From: Edolisoma coerulescens
Lineage: Eukaryota; Chordata; Aves; Passeriformes; Campephagidae
Assembly (NCBI GenBank): GCA_013397115.1
Contig: VWZW01001322.1
Span: forward strand, 1,480,282 to 1,544,281
Length of the DNA stretch: 64,000 bases
Direction of reading: 5' to 3'
The notes under the pieces were generated by a model. It did not search any database, was not told the origin of the DNA, and worked only from the letters and a program-made list of their open reading frames with translations. How positions within the stretch are numbered: position 1 is the first letter of the stretch; every line of letters starts with the position of its first letter. Positions 12,546-25,500 of the stretch are shown here, piece by piece. The position numbers were made by a program, and so were the translations under genes.

Positions 12546-15500
12546 TGACACATCCACGTTCTTAAGACCCTGAAATATGAGCAGAGAAAAGGATTCTCTG
12601 TGGACTATAAATTGTAAAGAGTCACAATCTGAAAAGAGAGAGATGTATCAATTTTTAGCAATAGCTCTTTTGGCTGAGCTCCTCCAGCTCTGAGATGAAG
12701 AGAAATGGGATCAAGCCTACCTCAATGTTTTGCTGTGTTTAAATGCCACCCTACAGAAATAGGTATAAGAAAGAAACAAAAAGCATTCTAGAGAATTGCT
12801 TAATGTGCAAACTGTTGATAAATAGGTTTGAGGTCTCACCAATTAGATTACCTTCCATTTGATTCTTTGATACCATTTTCCTTCACTTACATTGTTTCTA
12901 TGCAAATTCTGTCTGAGATAAAAATAGATGGTAATTGAATTAGAAAAACCAAGACATATCATCATCTGTTTTATATCTTCTGGGCTAAAATCTTCAGATC
13001 TACTTAGGATAAAGCTTCTTCTAATTTCAAAGATTGTCTTCGAAAAGACACACAATAATATATTACAGGCCAAGTCCTAAGAATAGGAGTCCACTGCCTC
13101 ACTGGAATTTTAATTGTCAATTGAGTAATGGTCCAGACTGCAAGTCTCCAGGACACAGTGTTACATAAGTGGAATTTGGCTCACTGATCTATACTGAAAC
13201 CTTCTGTATACTTTATTGACATATATGGGCATTTATACCCAAAGAACTGCAACATCAGCCCAGTTGCCTCCAAGCTGATGCTTTCTTAGGTAACAGAAAT
13301 AATAGTAGAAAAACAGGTAGAAGAAACAAATTACAGTGAAGAATAATTCTATTTTCTCTGACCATCATTTAAAATGGAAAAAAATGCCAACCAGTCCTAA
13401 AACCAAATGATTGACAGTGTCTGAGCAAAGTTGGCTAGAACAAACATGGCAGTCTTGTGACAAGATTAGCCTTTTTTGATTTAAAATCCAAATTATTTGT
13501 AAATGAATGGCCTCTTTTCATATATAGGCCTTCCAAAATGCAAATCATGGCATGCAAAAATAATCTCAGAAACTCAGCTACTTCTAGTCATTCATAAAAG
13601 CACTAATATTACTCTTTAGTAAGGGTTAGAGAAAAGTTTTAAGAGCAGTGCACTGTCTTCACACACCATTAACTGAGTGCCTCAGGCTATACTTCATATG
13701 CTTGATGAAATGGCACTCATGCTGTCCCATGTACCAGAAAATCAAGGCATTAAATACACCTTTCTTCAAGGGAATCTCAGGCATAGTTGACAAGGTCATG
13801 TGTATTGATACGGTCTATATTGATTTCTGCAGGGGATTTCATTGAGTGGCAGGTGATATTTTGTTTAAAAATATTTTAAAGAGAATAGCAAAGTACATAT
13901 TAAAATAACTAAGAACTGCCTCATTGGTGAATCTCATCATGTCTTAATGGAGACTTATCTGTTACCAGGGTCATTCCAGCCTGGTCCATAGAGACCAGTC
14001 CCTGAGCCAACACTGACAGTTTATCAATCATTTAGGAACATGAAGTATTTGATGGTGGCAATCACTGTAGATCAAAATAAAAATAATTGAATAGCAGACT
14101 GCAGAGGCTGAGTTATCTGAATTGCAAGGTAAGTCAGTCACCATCCAGCCTGCACCTGGGAGTCAGGGACACAGGTGATAGCCACAGACTTGTGATAACA
14201 GCCTCAACTCACACATTGTTGAAAGTAACTGTAAATACTACCACTAAGGATTGCCATAAGCCTTCAATAAACACAAAGAGAAATAACAAAGAGAGGTAGC
14301 AAAGGGAACCTGGCCCTGTGCACAGCCTGGGTAAAGCTGCTATGCTAAAATTCATTATTTTGCTGAGCTTATACATTGAGGAAGATGTGGGGAAACAAGA
14401 GGGAGCATGGAAAATGTTTTTAACTTATCCAGCTTCTCATAGAGACATGACACACCATAAAAAAGATTTATGATAGTCTGGAGAGAAATAGAGTACAGGT
14501 TTATTCATGCTGGAAAAGACAAGGTTTGAGAGTTAAGCTTAGATATATGTGACTATTTATACTCGGAAACAGCCTGTAAGGGAAAGAGGGAACTTATTAC
14601 GAAATCCACAAATCAGACTCCCAAACACAGGTAACAAGTAGTATCTTGAGATGCCCCAGGGCATTCAGCCAGGTGTCCAGATGGCATGGATGACTCTGAT
14701 GTCCTGCAGCCACAGCAGAGATCAGCCAGGACTCTGCCTGTCCCAGATTCCCAAGGGCACCTCCTATGGGACCTCACCTTAACAAGGTTCAGTGTGAGAT
14801 CAGACACTGCTCTGGAGGAGCAGGATAATCTGCTCTGAGGAGAAAACCCCAGTGGACAGAGGTGAATGCTGGACAGTCAGTGCACTCACCCAGCCTCTCT
14901 TCCATGTGGCCAGGACTCCCTCTGTTACAGATCCCCTCCCTGTACCCAGCTTGGACATACCCACAGTATTCCTGGCATACCCAGTGCTATACTCTAACAG
15001 TGGTCAAAATCAGACTTCGAAGTTTAGGGCCTCACTGGCCTCCTGTGGGGCTCAGGAAGGTGATTTTGTGGTGCACAATGATGAAGCTGTTTGATAAACA
15101 GACCCAGATGTGAACCAGGGTCTCACCAAAATGGACTTGGTACAGCATGGACATGGCTCAGTGTGTCAGACTTTCTCCCCTCACTCCAAGGGCTGTGATA
15201 AAGCACCACTGGCTGACAAAACCTGCTGTATGTCTTATTTACCTGCTCAGAGGGCAGTTGTGTTAGATTTGGGATCAAAAATTAATTTTCTTCAGCTTAT
15301 ACTGACAAGGATCAGAGATCTCATCTGCTTTCACCTTTGGGCATACGATTTCATCTATAAAGGCTTAAAAGCTTCAGTCTAAAGTTTTCAGTCCAAAGTC
15401 TTTGGACTAAAATGAAAACAAACAGGTGAAAATTTTGAAGTTCCTTATACAAAGGAGCAACAAATTGGTAAACTCCTCTTTCTTCTTCACTTTAATCTCT

Positions 15501-18500
15501 ATGGAATCAGTAACTTCACGGAGCATAAGAGAATTGAGATTGAAGAAAGGCAGGAGAGGCAAAATGAAATTGGAATTCTAAAACTACAAAGAGAATAGTA
15601 TCAGCCATGTGTGCACTCAGGATTCAAAGCAGGTGAATAAATACTCCTGAATTTTCAGCAGAGGACACTGCATGTGAAAAGGACAGATTAACAGTTGTTA
15701 ATCTGGAGCACTACTTACTAAGTGTAGATATTTTCACACAGTCCAGTGCAATTCATCTCGACACTCAAAATGAAATCCACTCAGTGCAGTAGGACTTACC
15801 TGCAGATGTGAAGTCAAGACTTCATCAGCCCAAGTGCCAAGCTTTTGAAGTCCGTATCTGAAAGGAGAACTTTCCTTCATGCATTAAGAAATGCATCAAC
15901 ATGGAGAAATCATCTTGCAGCATGACCATCTGGAATTTTAAAATAATTATTTCCATGTCTCTGTGGTTTTTTATGTTGACCACTGACCACCAACTGCTTA
16001 ATTCAATACCACTGATACCAGTAGAAATCTAATCACTAGACCACAAAGAGTAGGCATACTCTGGATTCCTTTTTTTTTTCCTCCTAGGCATTTTGTTTCT
16101 TGTATTCTGACATTTTCCTTTGGCCCCATAGCACTCTTGGCACAAAAGGAAAGATCTTTTTATCTTATTGCAGTACAGTTAAAGAAGCCCAGTCATGAAT
16201 TAGGATCTCATTGCACCAGGTTCTATATAAACACAGAATGAAATGTTGATACCTAAATTAGGCCTTTGGTTGGAAGCTATTTACAATCTTGACTGTAAAA
16301 GGATTAGCTTCACCTAAATGGCATGGAACAGTGAGAGGTATATCTGTGCAATTGTCTCATTGTTGCAGCATCAAGCATATTTGATTTGAAAAGGCCTGTG
16401 AATGCACGCCACAATCTGGGCCATGAGACAAACCCCTCAGCACACCCAAGGCATGTGATTTTCTTATGGCCAAATCGTGTTTGCATAATTTCCTTCTTTT
16501 ATTTTAGGATTAGAACCTCTGCTCTTCAGAAAAATAGATTTTTATGCCTCCCTTCTGAATTCCTTTGAGTATGAATTACCTGGTATGTTCCCCACAGCTC
16601 ACTGCCTGCACTGGAATGCCATGTAGGAGCCAAAGAGCTTCGCTTAAATGCTTTGTGAACTGGCCCAGAGTTTTATCTCCCCAAAACACAGTCTTGCATC
16701 CCAAAGAGCACACTGATCCTCAACTCTGTGGACTTTTTGGTAGAATGAAGTAGAATGCAATACACATTCTCAGAGGTAGGGAAGAAAGAGAAAATTCAAT
16801 ATTTAATACTTAATCTTTAGATTTTTCAATAAATTTATCAAAAAATTCTCTTTAATGCAACATACAATGGGAATTGCCTATGTTTTAATGCATGAAAAGT
16901 ATGTTTTCCTAGTACTTTTCTCTTTCTAGTTTCTGACTTCTTTGAGATGCTAACAGAACAACAGATGGCAAACCTTGCAGTCCCATTTTGCGTCAGTGGA
17001 ATTTAGGGCACACTGCAGCGATTAAACAATCCAGTTGAGGGGATATCCAAAAACGACAGCCTCAATGATGAACTGTGCGCTGTTGACTGTAAAACAGACA
17101 AAGCAATGCTTGTACCCCTCAGCACTGAGCCCCTCGATTAAAATCTGCTCATGTAAGAGGAGATGGGATATGGCAAGAGGCAAAGAGGTCTCATTATAGG
17201 AGGCACTAGTGCTATAATGACATTAATAAATACAAGAATTTCTAAGTGTCATAAAACTCCATTTCAAAACCAGGCAGCTGAAACAATAGGAGTTTGCCAA
17301 AATCAGACATGTATCAGCATTCCCCAAAAAGCACTGAGGAGGCATGGGTCTCCCAAGGAAAACTCATGGCCCTACTTGTAAACAGTTTCAGGTGTGCATG
17401 ATAAGAGTCAGAAATACCAGAGAAGGAAGGCAGGAAAGACACACCAGATACAAAGAGATGTAGTGTGTCATCTGGTATAAATGCTGACAGAAAGCTTTAG
17501 GATTAAGGGCTGTGATTGATTTGAGAATGTCAATGTATTTCCACAGTCAGATTTTTTTAGATGATGCTGATTGTGAAATAGCTCCAGGCTGTTCTGTAGC
17601 ACAAAAGAAATGTGAAGAAAAATTACACAACCCAGTACTGAATCAGTACTGTAGACACACAGAAACTCTGACAACCTCCTGTTCCCATGGAAGAAATAAA
17701 GAGGGAGGACAGAAAGAAAAAATTGTGCCCTAGTAAGATGGTGACTGGCTGCCAGATCACCCAGACAAGGCCTTTACTGAAGCTAATTTCCACAGTTAAG
17801 GGGGACAGCTTTAATCTCATGTTTTGAGAAAAATTGGGCTGGACCTGCATGTAAACATTTTGTCTAGATCCCTACTGTCCTCAGGGTGTTGAAATAAAAA
17901 CCTGATTTAGAAACATTTGTGTCGCAAAAGCTGTAAATCATAAACAAGTGTGTAGACAAAAGTGGGCACACAGGAATGACCAGGGAGACCGCTGGAAAGG
18001 TGCAAGAAGCCCATACTGGTGTCTGCTGGGACAAAGAAAAGTAGCACAGCAAAGGATAGGTCCACAGTTCATGCCCTAGACGCAGCTGACCAGATGAGTT
18101 TCTATCAGTCTTCGAACTCTTTGACCAGGAACTTTTCTCCGTAAAGAAATACTTCCCTATTTGATCTGTCCCGTGCTTAGTTCATAAATTCTGCATCAGA
18201 GAAAGTGTCTACACATTGTCTTCTCCCTGCCAAGAGGAACATCTTACGGGACTTGTATTATTGGTTAGGCACTTGGGAGGTTCTGGGAATGCTTTTCAAA
18301 CACTGTATGCCTATCCCATGTGCCAGACTGTCATACTAATTGCCCCTCCTATGCCATTTACATGTGTGTTCTTAGGCTTCCAATCCCCTTTACCTGCTAA
18401 AATAAATAAATGCATTAAATAATTTCCTCCGTAAGGTTTGATTCAAGCATTTTCTGTTTGCTTTGTAACAAAATCAGACTGAAATGTAGCATTAAGGTAT

Positions 18501-20125
18501 TAAGCCAGATGCAAAATGCTTTATACTTGAAATAAGAAGAGTTTGTGATGACACCTTCATCTCTAAAACATTCAGTAGACTTCAGGTTTTTTTCCAAATG
18601 AATTCTCCAGGCCAGTTCTATTGAGGTTAATTTCCAATGTACCCAACAGCACTGTAACTAGGCATGATTAACAAAATAAATCCAGGAGAGGCAATTCATT
18701 TTTCTTAGCTAAATAGCTACAAGAAGAATGTGCATCTCTAACAAATGTTTGGAAATGTCTCTTCTCATGATGTTAACAGATCACAGAAAAAAACAATACT
18801 TGGACAGTTTTATTGTAGAAATCAACTTAACTTGCCGGGAGACATATTATAGTTCTGGAAAAAAACCCACTGATTGGGCCAGTGAGGCTAGAAAATCGGG
18901 AGAGACTTTCAGCCTCGCTTAAAATGGGGTATTAGCAGTGAATTATGACCTGATCTACAGAGTTGTTTGTCAATACCTACAAGATTCACTGAGTACTTCT
19001 GAAAACAGCCCTGCACAGAGCAGCAGGAGCAAAGAAGAAAAAGTTTACTAAGTAAATGTCAGTTGTGGGAAATGCCAAAATGAATGAAAGTTTTAAAACA
19101 TTGCCCCAAATTATTTGATCAAGCCCACACAGTGTGAGAGTGAGCAAAGGATTAAAACTAGAACTCATGGCCACACCTCCACAGTGCCACCATGTCCAGC
19201 GGACTCAGCCCAAGACTCCTGGGAGAAACTTAGCTTAGCACAAGAATCTGGCTGTTGAAATGCTCCTGGTTCCTGAAGCAGGAAGGAGGTGAGTCCAATC
19301 CTGAATTCACTTTGGAGTGAGGTGCTTTGCAGGAAATCAATCACTGTGAAATTCCAGGTGGGACAAGGATTTTTCATGCTAAGGAATGTAAGTCTATCTG
19401 GATGCCTGGGTGATGTGTTCTGGAAATTTGCCATGCAGCAGATTCCCGCCCTAGGTGAGAAGACAAATTTCAGCAAGTAATCCATAATATGTGCCGTGAA
19501 CAGTGAGAGAAAGAAACATTTTGCAAGCAGTTAATTGTATGGGATGATGTTACAGTGTTCGCCTAAAGGCAAGGGTGCACGGCACTTCTTCCGGCTCACT
19601 AACAAGCGTGCAGGGGCCTTCACTACGCAGCAGTGCTCCAGGGAGGAAACAGGGAGGAAAACACTCAAGGAAAGTATCGACAGAAGAATATGCCACTTTG
19701 GCAAAATATATTCTGCAGTATTTTTCATGGATTTCTACAAAATATTAGAGTGGGTTAAGTTCTGTGAAAATTAAATTGAGGGCCAGATTTCTAGTCCATA
19801 GCAGGACAGGGACAAAGAATGAAATTTTCATCTTTAGACTCTATACATGTGGTTTTTTCACCAGATATGTAATTTAACCCACAAACTTTTTTCCAAATTT
19901 ATGAGAAGCATTCACTTTCCACTGTCAAAAAATAAAGGAATAGAAATTCCACTATTACCTGGTTTATGTCAGACCATTTAAAGTTAGAAATTCCCTTCTA
20001 ACTTAAAACTACATTTAATTTCAACTGCATATTTTAGATCCTAAAAGTCTTTGGAAAATCACAACTAAATTGAATAATGTAAAGTGGAATGTACTTCCAC
20101 AATGTGGAGTTTTCATCAGAAAACA
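12546..20125. other. Unique AT-rich non-coding sequence
   Basis: No recognised gene, repeat family or RNA gene. The only notable structure is a small inverted repeat, AGTCCAAAG-T-CTTTGGACT, at about 15,390-15,408. Open frames are short and scattered over all six frames. Confidence 0.5.
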
Positions 20126-20271
20126 CTACATTGGGTTTTTTTCTCTTAGATGATAGAGTGCTTCTAAAATCCACTTGAAAAGTTCTTCGTTGACAGCATC
20201 ATTGAACTCAAAAAAATCAGCATACGTGGCATTTCTTAGACCATTATGTAAAAATTTGTTAAGAAGAGCCC
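20126..20271 (-). other. Candidate terminal coding exon, unidentified gene
   Basis: The minus strand shows a splice-acceptor-like sequence (ATTATTCCTCTCCAG) at 20272. It is followed by 47 complete codons to a TAG stop at 20126. The translation has globular-protein composition, with segments LLNKFLHNGLRNATYADF and EELFKWILEALYHLREKNPM, the latter a plausible amphipathic helix. An ATTAAA polyadenylation-type signal lies on the same strand near 20,012-20,017. I do not recognise the family. No upstream exon was found in the window, and frames of this size are expected by chance in 64 kb. Confidence 0.25.
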
Positions 20272-21470
20272 CTGGAGAGGAATAATGAGCTGCTCTGCAC
20301 GGCAGAGTGGTGTTTGTCGCACAGAATTTCATTACTTTTGCCTCCTGACTTTGTGTCCCTCTGTGATTTTTGTACAGTGTTCATTACTGTGGAATACAAG
20401 CAACCACAGCCTGTTTATGAAAAAATTGTGGTTGGTTTGACTTCAACATGGAGACTGCACTGAATTTTAGGCCCAAATCTTGCTCCTTCTGAATTTAAAA
20501 TAAAAAAAAGGAATTCATTTAGGCAGAAACCACCCCTCTTTTATATTGCTCTCAGGTTATAGCAGCACCGAATACAATTAATTTTATCAGACAATTTAAT
20601 TTAACACTGGAATATGGAATTAATGTGGAAAATGGTCCAAACGGAAGATGTTTAAACAAAACAAAACAAAAAAGTGTTAGGAGTACATTACATAGGAAGA
20701 TAAGAATAGTTTCACTGCATGAGTCTGGAGGTCTGTCTCATTTGCTGTACAATATCACAGTGTGCTCTGCCATGCTGAGCACTCTCTTATCACGTTGCCA
20801 GCCAGTGACAGCAAGGAAGAAATGCCAGGGTTCGGCCCCATACTTGGCAGAGGTGCACACTTCCTGACAGCAGCTGTAAAAAGCAAAATAGGTACTATAG
20901 CACACTTATCATTACTCAGTGGGAACAATGTTAAGTAGATTAATGAGAATCTGAACTAGGATGAACTTCTTGACGTTTCAGTGAAACTAAACCAGACAGC
21001 TTCACTCTGTCACATGCTTACATGACAGTGCTCTGTCTCAGTTTATAATATTGAAAAGAAATTAAAACCACAACCACGTCAAAATGCTATCTTATTCTGA
21101 AATTTTTTTTTAATAAAAGTGAAGCTGCCTTCAGATTGCTCTTTGTATTCTGTCTATTATCCCGCATGCATAGTTCTCAAATCCATCCAAACTACTTGCC
21201 ATGTTTCTTTAACATCTCTGTCCCTACATAGGAGAAACAGAGATTTTTGAAGGCTGTAAGCTCAACTGCTCTTTTCACTGTGTAGGAGGAAACCTCCATA
21301 ATTATTCTGTTCATATAAGAAGTTTGTCTAACATGCAGATTGTGCTGAATTTTGTAAATGTTTGTTCATCATGGAAATAAATCATCTGCTCAGAGAAGCT
21401 TAATGATGTGAAGAGCTTAAGGCCACTCACTTCTCAGTTAATGAGACCATTACTGAAGACAACATACAAG
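20272..21470. other. Unique non-coding sequence
   Basis: Nothing recognised beyond short A-rich stretches such as AAACAAAACAAAACAAAA near 20,655. Confidence 0.5.
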
Positions 21471-21569
21471 CTGGGGATGGTGCTGTGCAGGGCCAGGAGT
21501 TGGGCTCAATGATCTTTGAGGGTCCCTTCCAACTCTGCCTTATTCTGTAATTCTGTGATTCTGCGAAAC
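21471..21569 (+). mobile_element. CR1 LINE extreme 3' fragment, plus orientation
   Basis: GGGGATGGTGCTGTGCAGGG, CCAGGAGTTGGGCTCAATGA and GGGTCCCTTCCAACTCTG are followed by terminal octamers TTCTGTAATTCTGTGATTCT. This is the signature of a CR1 3' untranslated end. Only about 100 bases remain. Confidence 0.85.
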
Positions 21570-22320
21570 TGGATATTCTTGCTGTTGTGCTGGGGGCAAG
21601 CCAGCAGAGGAACCATCCTGCTGCACTCGCTCGTTCCAGATCACAGAGCTCATTTGTACCTGCCTGAAGTCATATGCACTCTATTTACATGTTACCAACC
21701 TGGTGATTTACAGGTAGGCACAAAGACCAACTGTGGCAGCAGTTTCAGTTCCTACATTTGTGGGCAGCTACTCTCACCTCCAGGGAACGTGGCTGTCATG
21801 TGTGTTCATGCTGTCACCTGAGAGGACACCTGCAGCTGGGTTTCCACCCTGGACCAAAACCACCTGGTTTGGGTACATATTGACAGAAGAGTGAAGGGAA
21901 AGTTGCATTACCACAGAGTTTTTTCACATAAACACTATCTAAGAAAGCAAAAAAGGTGTATTTCTATGAGCCTGTAGTGGAAAAAATAGAATTTGTTAAA
22001 AATCACATAGCAGAAACGAGCCTTTTGCTTTGTCCTTCAGTACAAAACATTTTCCAAACATACACCTCTCTTTAGAGATTTGCAGAGTAGAGGGGAATGG
22101 AATGCAGCCCAGCAGCTCTCATCATTATATAAGAAATTATTTATTCATAGTTAAAGTAAGTGCTACATTTTGCTGTGTGGTGAAAGCTAAGCATAGCTAA
22201 TTTCAGATTTTTATAGCTTTTCAACACAAGCATGATAAAATGCCATATGGCACTCTTGTAACTGGGCAAAATCTCCAAAATCAGCATGGTTCCCTTTCCA
22301 ACCCACTTGGTGAGGTGCAC
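21570..22320. other. Unique non-coding sequence
   Basis: No feature recognised. Confidence 0.5.
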
Positions 22321-22339
22321 AAGTGCAAGACCACGCCTT

Positions 22340-22448
22340 GGCTTGCCGCGGCCCCGCGCTGGTCGCCCGTCCCGGGACGGCCCCGGAGCCGAGCCCCGAG
22401 CCCGCTGCCCCCGCCAGCTGGGGATCCGGCCCAGGAACCGCGGGCAGC
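22340..22448. promoter_or_regulatory. Short, very CpG-dense patch (possible micro CpG island)
   Basis: I count 16 CpG dinucleotides in about 110 bases (for example CCGCGGCCCCGCGCTGGTCG), surrounded by CpG-poor AT-rich DNA. In vertebrates such density usually means a region kept unmethylated in the germline: a promoter, an enhancer or an orphan CpG island. Frames are open on both strands, up to 140 codons on the minus strand. That follows from the low stop-codon frequency of GC-rich DNA and is not evidence of coding. No transcript start can be read from sequence alone. Confidence 0.6.
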
Positions 22449-22530
22449 CTGTGCAGGCACGGTATGCGAAGAGCAATTGTCAGAGAATGGAATTTGACCC
22501 AATTTATGAAACGATCTTCTTTGCCTCTTG

Positions 22531-22544
22531 CTGCCCTCTGCTGT
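22531..22544 (-). promoter_or_regulatory. CTCF-like binding site
   Basis: The minus strand reads ACAGCAGAGGGCAG, matching 13 of 14 positions of the vertebrate CTCF core CCASYAGRKGGCRS. It sits about 85 bases downstream of the CpG-dense patch. CTCF is a zinc-finger insulator and loop-anchor protein. Motif matches of this quality are often, not always, occupied. Confidence 0.5.
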
Positions 22545-22559
22545 CACACGCCGGGGTGG

Positions 22560-25500
22560 CTCGGAGAGGGCTGCGGAGCCACAGCAAGGCTGGTCCCTGC
22601 GGAGCACCAAAATCTGCCAGGGGGAAAAAGCCCGACAGCTGAAGTGCAGCCACGCAGGCAGGGGAAACCAAAACCAGAGTTTGTAAACCTGATCGCTGTG
22701 CAACCACTCTGAAGTTTCTCCTGTGTGGGAATCTACTCATGCTTGGTAGGGGCAACAGGGTGACGCTCAGCGCATCGGCTTGCTCCCGTGCAGTGATCTA
22801 GAAAGGGAGAACACACAGCAGCCAAGGGACCTGTCGGGTCTTGGCTTTTCATATAAAAACCTGTGTCACAATTGCAATGGTTTCAAATGTTTTTAGCATA
22901 GCAAATATAAGTGAATCCAAGAAGTTCAGTTCACAATACTTTTATCGTTAGCAATAGTAATCAAAGGCAATCTATTACATTAACTGAGTGCGCTGTGCCT
23001 CTTGGGTCAGCCACCTCTTTCTAAAAATGCACTCCTTCTACAGTAGCAAACCTCTAGCCAGAGCAGAGTTGAGACTTCAGTGATATTTCTCTAAAACTTT
23101 TCCAAATGTGTGAGTGTACTGAGAGACTGTACATCTATCTGTTCATCTGTTTGAACCGTTATGGACCCAGTGCGAGCTCTCTTGCTCCTCTGGCCAGCCC
23201 AAGATGCTGCTTAGAGACATGTCACCAAGGTGCACCCAGCGGGCACTGAGATGCAGAAGGGACCACCTCAGGGCAACCACAACCAGAGCACACTGTTGGT
23301 GCATTCCCCCATGTTTGCTTCAGGTGCCACTTGTTCTTCGTGCTTCTTTAACAAGGACTTGCCTGAAGATCTGCGTTACTCCACAAGATTTCTGGTTTTT
23401 CAAATGCTCATTTTGATACTTGCTCTGTTACATGTATTACAAAGCACTGTTTTGCCAGCCTGTCCTGCAGAAGATACAGGTAGCACTGAAGGTCTTGGTG
23501 CAATTGCAGCTGTAAATGAAATATTATTTTCATCTGCAACTTGATTGTGTCAAGGCTTTTCTAGATTAAAAAAACATGTTAATGGTGGATTGTAAGTAGA
23601 GATACAGCATGCCCAGGTGGACAGTCTAGTCTCTCCGGCAGACTTCCCACTGCTGTTCCTCTGTTATATATCCTATCTCATTGGTATTTCTCACTGTAAA
23701 AATAGCATTGGCAAATAAGTGTATCTTACAGCAGCACCTGCAGATCACCACACGGTAAAATGCTCTCAAACACAGATGATGAATCTCCAACTCTTATGCA
23801 ATAATCTAGAAAACTGTCTTTTTTTTTTCTCAAAACTTGGACTAGGCCCTGGTAATTCTGTAAAGTGTTTTAGGGCAAGGAAATATTTATTTTACAACAT
23901 TGGAGAGTGTTGACAGTTTGTTCTTTCACAGTTTGTTCTCAGGCATTCGTCAGAAAAGGTGGGAGTTTTACAAGGAGGAAGGAATACCTGAAAGAAGGCC
24001 ACTCCTGTCCTGGAGTGTTAGTTGGATGCCAATAAACTACACTTTCAATCCCAGACCTTAGTTTTAAAGGCACTACAGGAAATCAGGTGCAGCCCTCAAG
24101 GTGCTGGAGCCCTTCTGTCAAAATTCCACTCCCATTTTTTTCCTGCAGATGTCAATTATAGCCATGACAATGGGAGAAGGAGAGATTGGGTGGTGAGGAG
24201 TGTGATTTGTCACCTGGACTGTGAGCTCAGAGAAGGAAACTTAAAAACTGAGATTTTTGTACCATCATGAAATGCCTGATGAAGGAAGATGAGGGAAACA
24301 AAGAGAGGAAGGTGGGTTAAAGCTGAAATTCAAGAAGACTGGTGAAGAAGTTTCATGGAAGAGAAAGAAGCATGTGCTTTGAGGGCATACTTGCCTTCAG
24401 ATCCTGGAAAGATAGCCCAGTTTCCCCAATATCTCTATTTCTCTGATGAAAGTAACCACTATTTACCCATCTGGCAAGAGAAGTGTTCCAGCCCACATAT
24501 CATTTTTTGCCTGTAAAGTTAAAAGGGATTTTCTAAAAACAAAACAAAACAAAAATAAAAACAACTTTGAAATGTTCAAGGAGCACCTCAGAAAACTGAG
24601 AAAAATGTCCAGTTTTCACTGGACTGCTAGGACGTTGACTAGCATGTAGTGAAGGAGGCACAATGACATACTATCAGCCACCTTAATCAAAGGCAGCATT
24701 GAGCCATGGCTCATTGATTCGTTTGCCAGCAGTGAATGAGGCAAGGCTGTCAGGGGAAAGGAAAAATTATACCTCATATCATAATGTTTATAATACCTAA
24801 GAGAACTGAATTGCTATTACATATTTAATCTGGCATTTCCTCACTTTTGAAGGCAGAATTTTGCAGCCTGAGTTATAATCCTTTCCTGTATCTCATTTAG
24901 TAAGCAATAAATATACAGGAGAAGATTTAAATTGGAGCTCTTGGCATTTCAGGTCTGAAAGGAAGGGAGGTGGATGAGATTTGATATTCTGAAGTCAAAT
25001 GAGCAGTATAAAACCAGCAAATGTAAATGTAAAGACAGACAGGCCTGCCTTTGAAGCTTAGGCTTTTTATAAAGCCTGAATAATGGTTAGCACAAAGTAG
25101 CCCTGGCCTTTAAGCAATGCTACAATACAAATACATGATAAATATTTGAATTAAAAATACTACCTTGACATGTTACTTTCCATTAGAGTTTGTTTTATGT
25201 GCAGTCTCATTCTTTAGTCTGGGTTTCCTATTGCTTCTGGAGTGTGCTGCTGTGTTTGTTTATCCCAGGCAAGAGGGACTCTATATGAAAATATGCAACA
25301 AAAGAATATTGCAAACTAGGCCCGGGCAGAGCCATTGACATTTGCACGTGAATCATTGAGATCACTAGCTGGCCAGCTATTCCCATCAATGAGAGTAAGT
25401 TGCTGTGCAGCATTTACTGTCAGCCAGGCCTTCTTGGCATGTGCATCTCTAGGAAACAAGAATGAGGTTAGCCAAGGTATCTATTTACAGCATTAGTAGA

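Noticed and set aside
12843..13073. 76-codon minus ORF with protein-like segment
   Set aside because: Frame size expected by chance. The acceptor/donor pair nearby would define only a 22-base exon.
22281..22703. Overlapping ORFs of 118-140 codons on both strands at the CpG-dense patch
   Set aside because: GC-rich DNA has few stop codons, so frames stay open in several frames at once. No domain is recognised.
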